Shown here: in pieces, positions 51,341 to 60,640 of the stretch
Numbering within the stretch: position 1 is the first letter of the stretch
Layout: every line of letters starts with the position of its first letter
From: Liquorilactobacillus hordei DSM 19519
GTDB taxonomy: Bacteria > Bacillota > Bacilli > Lactobacillales > Lactobacillaceae
NCBI RefSeq assembly: GCF_019443985.1
Contig: NZ_CP049303.1
Location: 620,001-684,000, forward strand
DNA: 64,000 bases
Direction: 5' to 3'
Translations under genes and position numbers: made by a program
The notes under the pieces: model-generated
Database searches by the model: none
Told to the model about the DNA's origin: nothing
What the model saw: only the letters and a program-made list of their open reading frames with translations

Positions 51341-52804
51341 ATGGATTACTTTAAGCACGATCTTGCAAGTTTGCATGAATTATTGGTTAACAAAGAATTA
51401 AGTGTGACTGATCTTACGCAACAGACTTTTGATAATATTGAAAAACGAGATCAAAAAATTGGTGCGTTCTTGAGTTTAAATAAAGAAGTCGCATTAAAAC
51501 AAGCCGCACAACTTGATCAAGAAGGAGTTGCTGCAAATAATATTTTGGCAGGAATTCCGCTTGGAATTAAGGATAATATTGTAACGAAAGATTTAAAAAC
51601 AACAGCTGCTAGCAAAATTCTTGAAAATTTTAATCCAATATATGATGCAACTGTAATGGAAAAATTAAACGCACTACAAACAATTACAGTAGGAAAAACA
51701 AATATGGATGAATTTGCAATGGGTGGTTCAACTGAGAGCTCAGCATTCAAGTTGACAAAGAATGCTTGGGACCAGAATAAGGTTCCTGGAGGTTCATCTG
51801 GTGGTTCAGCAGCTGCAGTTGCTTCTGGCGAAGTGATTGCTGCACTTGGCTCAGATACGGGAGGTTCAATTCGTCAACCAGCTGCTTATAACGGAATCGT
51901 TGGGGTAAAACCAACATATGGTCGGGTTTCAAGATATGGATTGATTGCTTTTGCTTCAAGTCTTGATCAAATTGGACCATTTACTAGGACTGTCAAAGAC
52001 AATGCAATCTTGTTAAATGCAATTAGCGGTTTGGATTCACGTGACTCAACTAGTTCGAGCCATGCTATTCCAGACTTCACTTCTAAGTTGAATGGCGATA
52101 TTAAAGGAATGAAAATTGCAGTTCCTAAAGAATACATGGGCGAAGGTGTTGCTGCAGAGATTCGAGAAGGAATTAAAAATGCGATTGCAGTCTTTGAAAA
52201 GTTGGGTGCAATTATTGATGAGGTAAGTCTGCCACATAGCAAGTATGGGGTACCTGTTTATTATATTATTGCTTCATCTGAAGCAAGCTCAAACCTGCAA
52301 CGCTTCGATGGGATTCGTTATGGGCATCGCTCTTCTGATGTTAAGAACTTGGAAGATGTTTATGTGAAGTCTCGTTCTGAAGGCTTTGGTGATGAAGTTA
52401 AGCGTCGAATCATGCTTGGAACATTCTCCTTATCTGCTGGAACTTATGATGCATTCTTTAAAAAGGCAGCACAAGTACGGACCCTGATTTGTCAAGACTT
52501 TGCCAATGTATTTAATGACTATGATCTTGTTTTAGGGCCTACTTCTCCAACTACGGCATTTGGTATCGGTGAGGATATTAATGACCCAGTTACAATGTAT
52601 ATGAATGATATTTTAACAATTCCTGTAAACTTAGCGGGTCTTCCAGGAATGTCACTTCCTGCTGGTTTTGCGAATGGTCTTCCAATTGGAATGCAGTTGA
52701 TTGCCAATCGCTTTGATGAAGAGACAATGTATCGAGCAGGTTATGCATTTGAACAAGCAACTGATTTTCATAAAGAGGTTCCAACGTTTGGGGGGCAAGA
52801 TTAA
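51341..52804 (+). CDS. gatA: Asp-tRNA(Asn)/Glu-tRNA(Gln) amidotransferase subunit A
   Basis: GatA frees ammonia from glutamine for transamidation of mischarged Glu-tRNA(Gln). The 487-residue amidase-signature protein has the Lys-Ser-Ser triad K77 (GIKDN), S152 (GGSSGGS) and S176 (TGGSIRQP). It starts 3 nt after gatC and shares one base with gatB. Confidence 0.97.
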   Translation: MDYFKHDLASLHELLVNKELSVTDLTQQTFDNIEKRDQKIGAFLSLNKEVALKQAAQLDQEGVAANNILAGIPLGIKDNIVTKDLKTTAASKILENFNPIYDATVMEKLNALQTITVGKTNMDEFAMGGSTESSAFKLTKNAWDQNKVPGGSSGGSAAAVASGEVIAALGSDTGGSIRQPAAYNGIVGVKPTYGRVSRYGLIAFASSLDQIGPFTRTVKDNAILLNAISGLDSRDSTSSSHAIPDFTSKLNGDIKGMKIAVPKEYMGEGVAAEIREGIKNAIAVFEKLGAIIDEVSLPHSKYGVPVYYIIASSEASSNLQRFDGIRYGHRSSDVKNLEDVYVKSRSEGFGDEVKRRIMLGTFSLSAGTYDAFFKKAAQVRTLICQDFANVFNDYDLVLGPTSPTTAFGIGEDINDPVTMYMNDILTIPVNLAGLPGMSLPAGFANGLPIGMQLIANRFDEETMYRAGYAFEQATDFHKEVPTFGGQD

Positions 52805-54234
52805 TGAATTTTGAAACAACGATAGGGCTAGAAGTCCATATTGAAATGAAAACAAAATCAAAGGCTTTCTCGCCCGCACCTGTTAAATATGGTGTAGAAC
52901 AAAATACAAACACTAATGTTGTTGATTGGGGCTTCCCAGGTGTATTGCCTACTATCAATAAAGGTGCATTGGAATATGGAATGCGTGCAGCTTTAGCACT
53001 TAATTGTGAAATTACAAAAGATATTCATTTTGATCGAAAGAATTACTTCTACCCTGATAATCCTAAAGCATACCAAATTACACAAGCACAGACTCCAATT
53101 GGTCGTAATGGCTGGCTTGAAATTGAAGTAGATGGTAAAAAGAAAAAAATTGGAATTGAAGAAATGCATGTGGAAGAAGATGCAGGGAAGAATACACATA
53201 ATCCAGACGGTTATTCGTATGTCGATTTGAATCGACAGGGAACACCATTAATTGAGATTGTGTCTAAACCAGATATAACTTCTGCTGATGAGGCATATGC
53301 CTACTTGGTTCGTTTGCGTCAAATTATTCAGTTTACCGGAATCTCTGATGTTAAGATGGAAGAAGGTTCCATGCGTGCAGATGTTAATGTATCGGTACGT
53401 CCAATCGGTTCTGACAAGTTTGGAACAAAGACAGAAATGAAAAACTTGAATTCATTTGAACATGTAAAAAAAGGTGCTCACTATGAATCAAAGAGGCAAC
53501 AGAGAGTACTATTATCAGGTGGAAAAATTCAACAAGAAACACGTCGCTTTGATGAACCAACAGGCGAGACAATTTTAATGCGTGTCAAAGAAGGTGCGAG
53601 TGATTATCGTTACTTCCCAGAACCAGATATTCCACCAATCCATATTTCAGATGATTGGATTAAGGAAGTTCGTGAGTCAATCCCTGAAATGCCTGATAAG
53701 CGTCGTGAAAAATATGTTTCTTCATGGGGAATTCCAGAGTATGATGCAGGAGTTCTTACACAGACTAAGGAAATGTCTGACTTCTTTGAATCAACTGTTG
53801 CTGAAGGTGCAGATGCAAAGCTTGCGGCTAACTGGTTAATGGGTGAAGTTAATGCCTACATGAATGCTAATAAGTTGGAATTACTTGAGACTAAGTTAAC
53901 ACCAGAACACTTAGCAAGTATGATTAAGTTGATTGAAGATGGAACGATTTCATCTAAGATAGCTAAGAAGGTCTTCCAAGAGATCATTACAAATGGCAGT
54001 GAACCAAAGGCTTGGGTCGAGGCTAAGGGGCTTGTCCAGTTATCAGATCCAAAAGTTCTAGAACCATTGATCGCAACGGTTTTGGATAATAATGAAAAAT
54101 CAATTGAAGATTTCAAAAACGGTAAGGGACGTGCAATTGGTTTCTTGGTTGGTCAAATCATGAAAGAAACTCATGGTAAAGCGAACCCTAAAGTTGTTAA
54201 TAAGTTATTAATGGAAAGTTTGCAGAAAAGATAA
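52804..54234 (+). CDS. gatB: Asp-tRNA(Asn)/Glu-tRNA(Gln) amidotransferase subunit B
   Basis: GatB binds and phosphorylates the mischarged tRNA. It has 476 residues, starts [19 protein letters not shown], contains [14 protein letters not shown] and ends in a YqeY-like tail domain. The stop/start overlap with gatA (TAATG) indicates coupled translation. Confidence 0.97.
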   Translation: MNFETTIGLEVHIEMKTKSKAFSPAPVKYGVEQNTNTNVVDWGFPGVLPTINKGALEYGMRAALALNCEITKDIHFDRKNYFYPDNPKAYQITQAQTPIGRNGWLEIEVDGKKKKIGIEEMHVEEDAGKNTHNPDGYSYVDLNRQGTPLIEIVSKPDITSADEAYAYLVRLRQIIQFTGISDVKMEEGSMRADVNVSVRPIGSDKFGTKTEMKNLNSFEHVKKGAHYESKRQQRVLLSGGKIQQETRRFDEPTGETILMRVKEGASDYRYFPEPDIPPIHISDDWIKEVRESIPEMPDKRREKYVSSWGIPEYDAGVLTQTKEMSDFFESTVAEGADAKLAANWLMGEVNAYMNANKLELLETKLTPEHLASMIKLIEDGTISSKIAKKVFQEIITNGSEPKAWVEAKGLVQLSDPKVLEPLIATVLDNNEKSIEDFKNGKGRAIGFLVGQIMKETHGKANPKVVNKLLMESLQKR

Positions 54235-54289
54235 TGGCGTAAGGAACTGTTAACAACCTTTTTTGTGAAGATTTGAAGGAGAGGTAGCG

Positions 54290-55327
54290 ATGAAAAAGCG
54301 TTGTCGGATTATTTACAATCCAACATCTGGGCGTGAGGCAATGCGTAATGATCTTGTTGAAATTCTTGATATTCTTGAGAATGCTGGATATGAGACAAGT
54401 GCGTATCGTACAACCGCTAAGCCAAATTCGGCACGCGATGAGGCAGAACGGGTAGCGCGAGCAGGATTTAACTTAATTGTTGCGGCTGGTGGGGATGGTA
54501 CCATCAATGAAGTGGTTAATGGGATTGCACCATTGAAACACCGCCCAATGATGGGAGTTATTCCTGCAGGAACAACAAATGATTATGCAAGAGCATTGAA
54601 GATTCCACGTGAAGATCCGATAGCTGCTGCAAAGGTGATTGCTAAAGGCAAAACAGTCAGCATGGATATTGGTCAAGCTGACAAGAAGTATTTTGTAAAT
54701 ATCGCAGGTGGTGGATTGTTGACGGAATTGACTTATGGTGTTCCATCACAATATAAGTCACTCTTTGGTTATCTCGCTTACCTTGTTAAGGGTGCAGAAA
54801 TCTTACCACGCATAAAACCAATTAATATGCATCTTGAATATGATGAAGGTGTCTTTGATGGTAAAGCGTCAATGTTTTTCTTGGCATTAACTAATTCAAT
54901 TGGTGGATTTGAACAGATTGTTCCTGATGCATCACTTGATGATGGCAAATTTACATTGATTGTAGTTAAAACAAGTAATCTTGTTGAAATCTTACAGTTG
55001 ATGACAATGGTTTTAAACGGTGGTCGGCATATTAAAGATCCACGTATTTTGTATGTTAAGACTTCTAAGGTGATTGCTAAACCAGTAGATGAGAAAATGA
55101 TGATTAATATTGATGGTGAATATGGTGGAGATGCTCCAATGGTGTTCAAGGATTTAAAACAACATATCCAAATATTCGCTAATACGGACAAAATCCCAGA
55201 TACTGCAATTACATCTTCCAAGACAACTGAAGAAATTATTGCAGAGCACTTTGTAGCAGAAGTCGAGGACCTCTCAGAAAAGGATCTTGATGGTGATGGT
55301 GTAATCGGAGTACCTAGTAAAAAATAG
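54290..55327 (+). CDS. dagK: Diacylglycerol kinase, DgkB/DagK type
   Basis: A soluble lipid kinase that recycles diacylglycerol from lipoteichoic acid synthesis. The 345-residue protein has the catalytic-loop motif AAGGDGTINEVVNG (about 65-78) and GTTNDYARAL (about 96-105). The last 15 residues read DLDGDGVIGVPSKK, an EF-hand-like loop not needed for kinase activity. GGAGAGG precedes the ATG. Confidence 0.93.
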   Translation: MKKRCRIIYNPTSGREAMRNDLVEILDILENAGYETSAYRTTAKPNSARDEAERVARAGFNLIVAAGGDGTINEVVNGIAPLKHRPMMGVIPAGTTNDYARALKIPREDPIAAAKVIAKGKTVSMDIGQADKKYFVNIAGGGLLTELTYGVPSQYKSLFGYLAYLVKGAEILPRIKPINMHLEYDEGVFDGKASMFFLALTNSIGGFEQIVPDASLDDGKFTLIVVKTSNLVEILQLMTMVLNGGRHIKDPRILYVKTSKVIAKPVDEKMMINIDGEYGGDAPMVFKDLKQHIQIFANTDKIPDTAITSSKTTEEIIAEHFVAEVEDLSEKDLDGDGVIGVPSKK

Positions 55328-55352
55328 TTAGTAACATGTTGATAAGTTAAAT

Positions 55353-55388
55353 AGCCGTTTGGTTTAGACAAATCAAACGGCTGTTTTG
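55353..55388 (+). terminator. Intrinsic terminator after dagK
   Basis: AGCCGTTTG (55353-55361) pairs with CAAACGGCT (55374-55382), followed by GTTTTG. Confidence 0.85.
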
Positions 55389-55460
55389 TGTGGATAAGGA
55401 TTGCACTTATCAACAATTCAGTATAAAGTAAAACTATGATTCATAAAAAAGGAGAAATAA

Positions 55461-56837
55461 ATGAGCAAACCACCAGTAACAAAAAATCAAAAATTAACGT
55501 TGACAATTAGCGATTTAACGTACCAAGGAATGGGTGTAGGAAAAGTTGATCACTATCCATTATTCATTGAAGATGCACTTCCTGATGAGGTTGTGGATAT
55601 CACTGTGATGAAAGCAAGTAAGAACTATGGATTTGCAAAAGTTATCAACAGGCATAACGATAGTCCGCTTAGAACTGCAGGAATTAACAAAACTTATACA
55701 CAGACAGGGATTGCACCACTGCAACATCTTAAATATGATGCTCAACTCAGCTTTAAGCGTAATCAAGTTGTGGAATTGTTAAAGAAGTCCCATTTGGAAG
55801 AAATTGAGGTCGCGCCAGTCTTGGGAATGGATGAACCAGTTCATTATCGTAATAAGGCTCAAGTGCCGGTCAGAATGGTTAAAAACCAACTTGAAACTGG
55901 TTTTTTTAAGAAGAATAGCCATAATTTTGTGCCAATGGAAGACTATCTTATTCAAGATGAACGAATTGATGAAGTTATCAAGAGTGTGCGAAACATTTTG
56001 CGTAAATATATGATTAGTGCGTATGATGAGAAGACACATAAAGGTGTAGTGCGGCACATTATTGTACGTCGTGGGTACTATTCACATGAAGTAATGGTAG
56101 TGTTAGTAACACGGGCGAAGAAAATTCCAGAATCAGATGAGATTGTGGATGAAATTCTAAAGGCTTGTCCAGATGTGCGTACGGTTGTGCAAAACGTCAA
56201 TCAGGAAAAGACAAATGTTATTTTAGGAAAAACGGAAAAAATTCTTGCGGGAGACGGACGTATTACTGATAGTCTTAATGGCATTAACTTTGAGATTTCT
56301 GCACATTCATTCTATCAAGTTAACTCCATTCAGACAGAGAAAATCTATCAAAAAGTCGTTGAAGCAGCGGAATTAACCGGAAAAGAAACTGTGATTGATG
56401 CATATTGTGGAATTGGAACAATTTCTTTGAACCTTGCACAAAAAGCAGAGAAAGTCTATGGAGTTGAAATCGTTCCTGAAGCAATTGCGGATGCTAAGAA
56501 AAACGCAACTGTAAATGACATTAATAATACAACTTTTGAAGTTGGTACGGCAAGCGAATGGATGTCTAAATGGTCTGAAGATGGAATTAAGCCAGATGTT
56601 GTCGTCTTTGATCCACCACGTAAGGGGTTAGAACCAGAAGTTATCAACAGTACAGTGAAGTTATCCCCAGAAAAAATTGTTTATGTGAGTTGCAATCCAG
56701 CAACGTTGGTGCGTGATATCCAGTTATTCACAGAACAGGGTTATCAAGTAGTGAAACCAATTCAACCGGTGGATCAGTTCCCGATGACCACACACATCGA
56801 GTCAGTTACGGTTTTAAAACGGGTAGCTGGCAAGTAA
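55461..56837 (+). CDS. rlmD: 23S rRNA (uracil-C5)-methyltransferase RlmD/RlmCD
   Basis: A SAM-dependent enzyme with an N-terminal TRAM domain (1-60), and a C-terminal Rossmann domain with DAYCGIGTISL and the catalytic cysteine in YVSCNPATLVRD. In E. coli RumA the region before LQHL carries CGGC of a 4Fe-4S cluster. Here it reads TGIAPLQHL, and the other cluster cysteines are absent, so the protein should be iron-free. 458 residues. Follows a terminator, so probably separately transcribed. Confidence 0.92.
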   Translation: MSKPPVTKNQKLTLTISDLTYQGMGVGKVDHYPLFIEDALPDEVVDITVMKASKNYGFAKVINRHNDSPLRTAGINKTYTQTGIAPLQHLKYDAQLSFKRNQVVELLKKSHLEEIEVAPVLGMDEPVHYRNKAQVPVRMVKNQLETGFFKKNSHNFVPMEDYLIQDERIDEVIKSVRNILRKYMISAYDEKTHKGVVRHIIVRRGYYSHEVMVVLVTRAKKIPESDEIVDEILKACPDVRTVVQNVNQEKTNVILGKTEKILAGDGRITDSLNGINFEISAHSFYQVNSIQTEKIYQKVVEAAELTGKETVIDAYCGIGTISLNLAQKAEKVYGVEIVPEAIADAKKNATVNDINNTTFEVGTASEWMSKWSEDGIKPDVVVFDPPRKGLEPEVINSTVKLSPEKIVYVSCNPATLVRDIQLFTEQGYQVVKPIQPVDQFPMTTHIESVTVLKRVAGK

Positions 56838-56949
56838 AATGCAGTATGAAATGTTAGCGTGATATAAATCTTTAAAAATAAAATCGTTAATTTTAGCGAA
56901 GGAAATGAGCAACCATTCCTGATGGAACTTGTTTTCATTGCCAAAGGCG

Positions 56950-56995
56950 TTGACTTTTTTTATTAAGTCGGTTAACATAACCGTGATAGTATAAT
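56950..56995 (+). promoter_or_regulatory. Promoter region of the cystine-type ABC operon with palindrome
   Basis: TTGACT (56950-56955) with TAACAT (56973-56978) at 17 bp is one candidate. A consensus TATAAT at 56990-56995 is another, though with a poor -35. A perfect inverted repeat CGGTTA-ACA-TAACCG (56969-56983) covers the first -10, as an operator would. Confidence 0.6.
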
Positions 56996-57019
56996 TAATT
57001 TTTAGTGAGGAAAACATTG

Positions 57020-57097
57020 ATGAACATATTGAAATCAAAAACTCAATATATGTGTCTTTGTGGATTGTGTCTTAGACGATCCACCTTTTTGGCGTGA
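57020..57097 (+). CDS. Cys-rich leader peptide ahead of the cystine-type ABC operon
   Basis: A 25-codon ORF, ATG 57020 to TGA 57097, with GTGAGGA 7-8 nt upstream. The product is MNILKSKTQYMCLCGLCL-RRSTFLA, with Cys codons at 57053, 57059 and 57068, three in six codons. The 5' arm of a hairpin (57060-57071 with 75-84) starts at the second Cys codon, so a ribosome stalled on Cys codons would open it. An intrinsic terminator follows 33 nt after the stop. Confidence 0.6.
   Translation: MNILKSKTQYMCLCGLCLRRSTFLA
57060..57084 (+). promoter_or_regulatory. Hairpin overlapping the Cys codons of the leader
   Basis: GTGGAT (57060-57065) pairs with ATCCAC (57079-57084), then TGTC (57068-57071) with GACG (57075-57078), with a 2-nt bulge. 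Its 3' ATCC and 5' GTCT can alternatively pair with GGAT and AGAC at 57123-57131, touching the base of the terminator stem. Confidence 0.5.
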
Positions 57098-57129
57098 TGT
57101 TTTTCTAGCTAAAAAATGGAACGGATGAG

Positions 57130-57164
57130 ACGAAATCTTTTATTTTAAGATTTCGTTTTTTTTT
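57130..57164 (+). terminator. Leader terminator ahead of the cystine-type ABC operon
   Basis: ACGAAATCTT (57130-57139) pairs with AAGATTTCGT (57147-57156) in a perfect 10-bp stem, followed by a run of nine T. It lies after the leader ORF and 31 nt before the permease gene, so it must be bypassed for expression. Confidence 0.92.
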
Positions 57165-57195
57165 GTACTTTTATATACAGTAGGAGGAAGTTTAG

Positions 57196-57927
57196 ATGTG
57201 GGAAATTATTAGTAAAGCCTTACCTCAAATCTTGGAGGCAGGTTTTAAGTATACTGTGCCATTAACACTTATTTCTTTTTTTCTAGGGATAATATTGGCA
57301 CTTGCTACAGCATTAATTAGGTTATCCAGAAGAAAAGGATTCTTTTTGATAATAAAGTTAGTTTTTAGATTTTATGTGTGGTTATTTCGTTCCACGCCAT
57401 TATTAGTGCAATTATTTATTGTTTATTTTGGATTACCTTATCTAAAAATAAAAGGAATAGCTCCAGAAGGAATAAAATTAGATGCTTTTATTGCAGGAAT
57501 AATAACCTTTTCACTTAATACAGGCGCATATGCTTCTGAAACAATCAGAGCTGCAATTAGTTCAGTGCCTAAAGGACAATGGGAGGCTGCATTCTCAATT
57601 GGAATGACGAGAAATCAAACATTGAAAAGAATTATATTACCGCAAGCACTGAGAGTATCTGTGCCACCATTAGCAAATAGTTTCATAGGTTTAGTTAAAG
57701 ATACTTCTCTAGCTGCTTCGATTACTATTGTTGAGATGTTTGAGGTAAGTCAACAAATAGCAGCAGAAAATTATCAACCATTGTTAATGTATTCCTTGGT
57801 AGCCGCAGTTTATGCCATTTTCTGTACGATTCTTTCATGGGGACAAGGAAAACTTGAAGATAGGCTGGGTGTAAAAACTAGTAAGCCGAAAAAGGAGGTG
57901 GTAATTGATGAAGTTGAGAAAAATTAA
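57196..57927 (+). CDS. Amino acid ABC transporter permease, probably cystine
   Basis: A polar amino acid ABC permease (HisM/TcyB type) of 243 residues with about five spans, the FRSTPLLVQLF motif and the ATPase-contact EAA loop EAAFSIGMTRNQTLKRIILPQA. AGGAGGAAG upstream. Its last 20 nt overlap the ATPase gene. Cystine specificity is inferred from the binding protein and the leader. Confidence 0.87.
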   Translation: MWEIISKALPQILEAGFKYTVPLTLISFFLGIILALATALIRLSRRKGFFLIIKLVFRFYVWLFRSTPLLVQLFIVYFGLPYLKIKGIAPEGIKLDAFIAGIITFSLNTGAYASETIRAAISSVPKGQWEAAFSIGMTRNQTLKRIILPQALRVSVPPLANSFIGLVKDTSLAASITIVEMFEVSQQIAAENYQPLLMYSLVAAVYAIFCTILSWGQGKLEDRLGVKTSKPKKEVVIDEVEKN

Positions 57928-58645
57928 TAAATCATATGGTAATCACCTTGTTTTAAAGAATATTAACTTAGATTTTCCAGAGAAGAAAGTTACTGTTTTA
58001 GTAGGACCATCTGGTTCTGGAAAATCAACAATTTTGCGCTCATTGAATTTATTAGAAACACCAGAGAGTGGGGAATATTTGTTTGATGACTTGATAATAG
58101 ACTTTACAAAGGGTGTTGATAAAAAAGAACTATCTTATGTACGACAGAAAACGGGAATGGTTTTTCAGAATTATAATTTATTTCCGCATTTTTCAGTTTT
58201 GGGAAACATAATTGAAGGACCAACTCAGGTATTGAAGATTGATAAAAAAGCTGCAATTGAAAATGCAAAAAAAATATTAAAGAAAATTGGCTTAGAGGCT
58301 AAAATTGATAATTATCCGGAAGAACTTTCTGGTGGACAGGCTCAAAGGGTAGCAATTGCACGTTCTTTAGCTATGAATCCTGAATATATCTTACTTGATG
58401 AACCTACTTCTGCATTAGATCCTGAGTTAGAGCTTGAAGTTTTACAGGTTCTTCTACAACTTGCAAAGGACGGACAATCAATGGTCATTGTTACACATAA
58501 TATGTCTTTTGCACAACAAGTAGCTGACAAAATAGTCTTTGTAGAAGATGGAAATATTGTTTATGATGGTGCACCTGATCTTTTTTTCAAAGATAATAAA
58601 AATTTGAGGATAACGAAGTTCTTATCATCAATGGTACTAAGCTAA
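57908..58645 (+). CDS. Amino acid ABC transporter ATP-binding protein
   Basis: A 245-residue ATPase with Walker A GPSGSGKS, Q-loop VFQNYNLF, signature LSGGQAQR, Walker B ILLDEPTSALDPE and H-loop VTHNMSFA. ATG 57908 follows AGGAGGTGG; the TTG at 57905 is a less likely start. It belongs to the polar amino acid uptake group. Confidence 0.9.
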   Translation: MKLRKINKSYGNHLVLKNINLDFPEKKVTVLVGPSGSGKSTILRSLNLLETPESGEYLFDDLIIDFTKGVDKKELSYVRQKTGMVFQNYNLFPHFSVLGNIIEGPTQVLKIDKKAAIENAKKILKKIGLEAKIDNYPEELSGGQAQRVAIARSLAMNPEYILLDEPTSALDPELELEVLQVLLQLAKDGQSMVIVTHNMSFAQQVADKIVFVEDGNIVYDGAPDLFFKDNKNLRITKFLSSMVLS

Positions 58646-58669
58646 AACTAAATTAGGGAGATTTTTGAC

Positions 58670-59479
58670 ATGAGAAAACGAAACTTTATTTTAAAATTAG
58701 AATTATTGGTAGCATCAGTTGTGGTTGCTTTGGGGATTTTTACAGTTCTGCCTACGAAGACCAATGCATCCTCTTACAAAGATGATTTAATTACTAAAGA
58801 TCAGTTAACAATTGGACTAGAAGGAACATATAAACCATATTCATATCGGTCAAATGGAAAATTAACGGGATTTGAAGTGGATTTGGGTAAGGCACTTGCA
58901 AAACAGCTTGGTGTGAAAGTAAAATTTGTACCAACAAAATGGGATTCATTGATTGCAGGAGTTGGTTCTTCAAAGTATGATGTGGTTTTAAATAATATAA
59001 CCCAGACACCTGAACGAAAAAAAGTGTATATTTTCTCTAACCCTTATATCTATTCACGATATGCATTAATTTCTGCAAAAAATAATAAAATTAGCAGTTT
59101 GAAAGAAGTTAAGAATAAAAAGTTTGCAGAAGGTACTGGGACAAATAATGAAATTCTTGCTAAGAAATATAAAGCAAAAATTGTTTCTTCAGGAGATTTT
59201 GCAACGAGCTTGTCATTAATTCGTCAGGGAAGAGTTGCGGGAACAATTAACGCGGCAGAAGCATATTATGCATATGCTAAAACAAATAAAGTAAGTGATT
59301 TACATTTTAAAGATTTATCGAAACAAGTTAAACCAGTTGAGATTTCAGCACTTTTAAATAAGAAAAATAAAAAATTACAGGGACGTATTAATAAGGCACT
59401 AAAAACGCTTAGAAATGATGGGACTTTGAAAAAGCTCTCAAAGAAATACTTCGGTTCTGATATTACTAAACAGCCATAA
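58670..59479 (+). CDS. Amino acid ABC transporter substrate-binding protein, cystine type
   Basis: A 269-residue binding protein with LTIGLEGTYKPYSY, KLTGFEVDLGKALAKQLG and FVPTKWDSLIAGV, close to E. coli FliY/TcyJ (cystine). The N-terminus (MRKRNFILKLELL..., hydrophobic to about residue 28, then TNASS) has no lipobox cysteine. The mature protein contains no Cys at all. Most Gram-positive binding proteins are lipoproteins, so this one is either secreted or held by an uncleaved signal anchor. Confidence 0.88.
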   Translation: MRKRNFILKLELLVASVVVALGIFTVLPTKTNASSYKDDLITKDQLTIGLEGTYKPYSYRSNGKLTGFEVDLGKALAKQLGVKVKFVPTKWDSLIAGVGSSKYDVVLNNITQTPERKKVYIFSNPYIYSRYALISAKNNKISSLKEVKNKKFAEGTGTNNEILAKKYKAKIVSSGDFATSLSLIRQGRVAGTINAAEAYYAYAKTNKVSDLHFKDLSKQVKPVEISALLNKKNKKLQGRINKALKTLRNDGTLKKLSKKYFGSDITKQP

Positions 59480-59500
59480 TTACAAATAAACATAGATACT

Positions 59501-59544
59501 AAAAAAACAAGCATTACGCCTTATTTAGGCCAGCTTGTTTTTTT
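59501..59544. terminator. Bidirectional terminator
   Basis: AAAAAACAAGC with inner GCC pairs with GGC and AGCTTGTTTTTT. T runs occur on both strands, serving the ABC operon and the convergent DMT gene, whose last codons overlap the hairpin. Confidence 0.88.
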
Positions 59545-60441
59545 ATGTGCTTTAATAATTTTTTCGATTGGGAGTGATTGAATGATTGTTGCTATTATAA
59601 TTAATGAACCACCAATAAGTGAAAATATACTCATGGGAGTGCCTAGCAAAACAACTGTTAAAATTGTCGCAACTAAGGGTTCGAAGGCACCTAACATCCC
59701 AGTAGTGCTTACAGGGATATAGCGAATGCTTGCAAGAAAGAGAAGGTAAGCACATAGCGTTCCCCCGATGATAATGTAGCCAATCAAGCACCATTCAAAA
59801 AATGCGAGAGTAGGCCATGATGTAAGCATAAAAACAGGTGAGAGGCAAATTCCACAAAATAACATTGAAACCCCGGTTAAAGGTATGGTCTGGTAATGTT
59901 TCATCAATTTGCTGGGAATTACGACTTCCATTGCAGTACAAAACGCTGCTAGTAGTCCCCAAATAAGTGCTTGTGGTGAAAGCGACAGGTGATCCAAGTG
60001 TCCATCAGTGACTAAAATAACTGTGCCTATAATTGCTACAAAAACAGAAATTAATTCTATTCGTTTTGGGAAAATTCGTTTTATCAATAACATATAGGCA
60101 ATTATGAATAGTGGTGAAAGAAATTGAATGACAGTAGCCGTAGAAGCATTACTATATTGAACAGCAGTAAAATAAGTGAACTGTGAACCGCCAACACCAA
60201 TAATTGAGAATGGCAATAATTCTGGCCAAGATCGTTTGTCATGTAAAAGAGTTGTTATTTCACCATGATATTTATTATGAGCCCATGCTACAAGTAATAA
60301 TCCAGCACCTATTAAGCGCATAGCAACTAGCCAAGCCGATGTAATTGAAGTATGCTGATAGAGATATTGGACTGCTACACCAGACGTTCCCCAAAATGAC
60401 GCTCCAGAAATAGCTAAGATGATACCGCGACGCTTATTCAT
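59521..60441 (-). CDS. DMT-superfamily (EamA) transporter
   Basis: A 306-residue membrane protein with ten spans in two EamA repeats (first about 5-135, second about 150-290). The start ISGASFWGTSGVAVQYL is typical. The family exports amino acids and other metabolites. The adjacent cystine uptake operon is convergent and gives no direct link. Substrate unknown. Confidence 0.85.
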   Translation of the reverse strand: MNKRRGIILAISGASFWGTSGVAVQYLYQHTSITSAWLVAMRLIGAGLLLVAWAHNKYHGEITTLLHDKRSWPELLPFSIIGVGGSQFTYFTAVQYSNASTATVIQFLSPLFIIAYMLLIKRIFPKRIELISVFVAIIGTVILVTDGHLDHLSLSPQALIWGLLAAFCTAMEVVIPSKLMKHYQTIPLTGVSMLFCGICLSPVFMLTSWPTLAFFEWCLIGYIIIGGTLCAYLLFLASIRYIPVSTTGMLGAFEPLVATILTVVLLGTPMSIFSLIGGSLIIIATIIQSLPIEKIIKAHKKTSWPK

Positions 60442-60539
60442 AAATGAATCCTGATTTTATTATAAATTTTAGAGTAGCTGATTTGATAGATAGAAGTAAA
60501 AGGTTAAACATTTTTATTCCTCCAAATGATTTGTTGCTT

Positions 60540-60579
60540 AGTATATTCTATAATAAAGTCAAATGAATTTGAATATACT
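60540..60579. promoter_or_regulatory. Inverted repeat between the DMT and GNAT genes
   Basis: AGTATATTC (60540-60548) and GAATATACT (60571-60579) are perfect 9-bp arms separated by 22 bp. The repeat lies between divergent genes and 28 bp before a TATAAT at 60607-60612. A regulator site is possible. Confidence 0.4.
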
Positions 60580-60640
60580 TTTAATTAATCTATGATTTGA
60601 ATTGGTTATAATTTGATTAGCGAAAGGGTGAGGTAAAAAA

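Noticed and set aside
54778..55416. 212-codon antisense ORF opposite dagK
   Set aside because: Long only because the dagK reading frame lacks certain codons; it has no family features and runs through the dagK terminator.
56838..57195. Considered a T-box or SAM riboswitch ahead of the cystine-type operon
   Set aside because: No GGTGG T-box motif, specifier loop or SAM-riboswitch core is present, and the likely transcript start leaves too little RNA for either.
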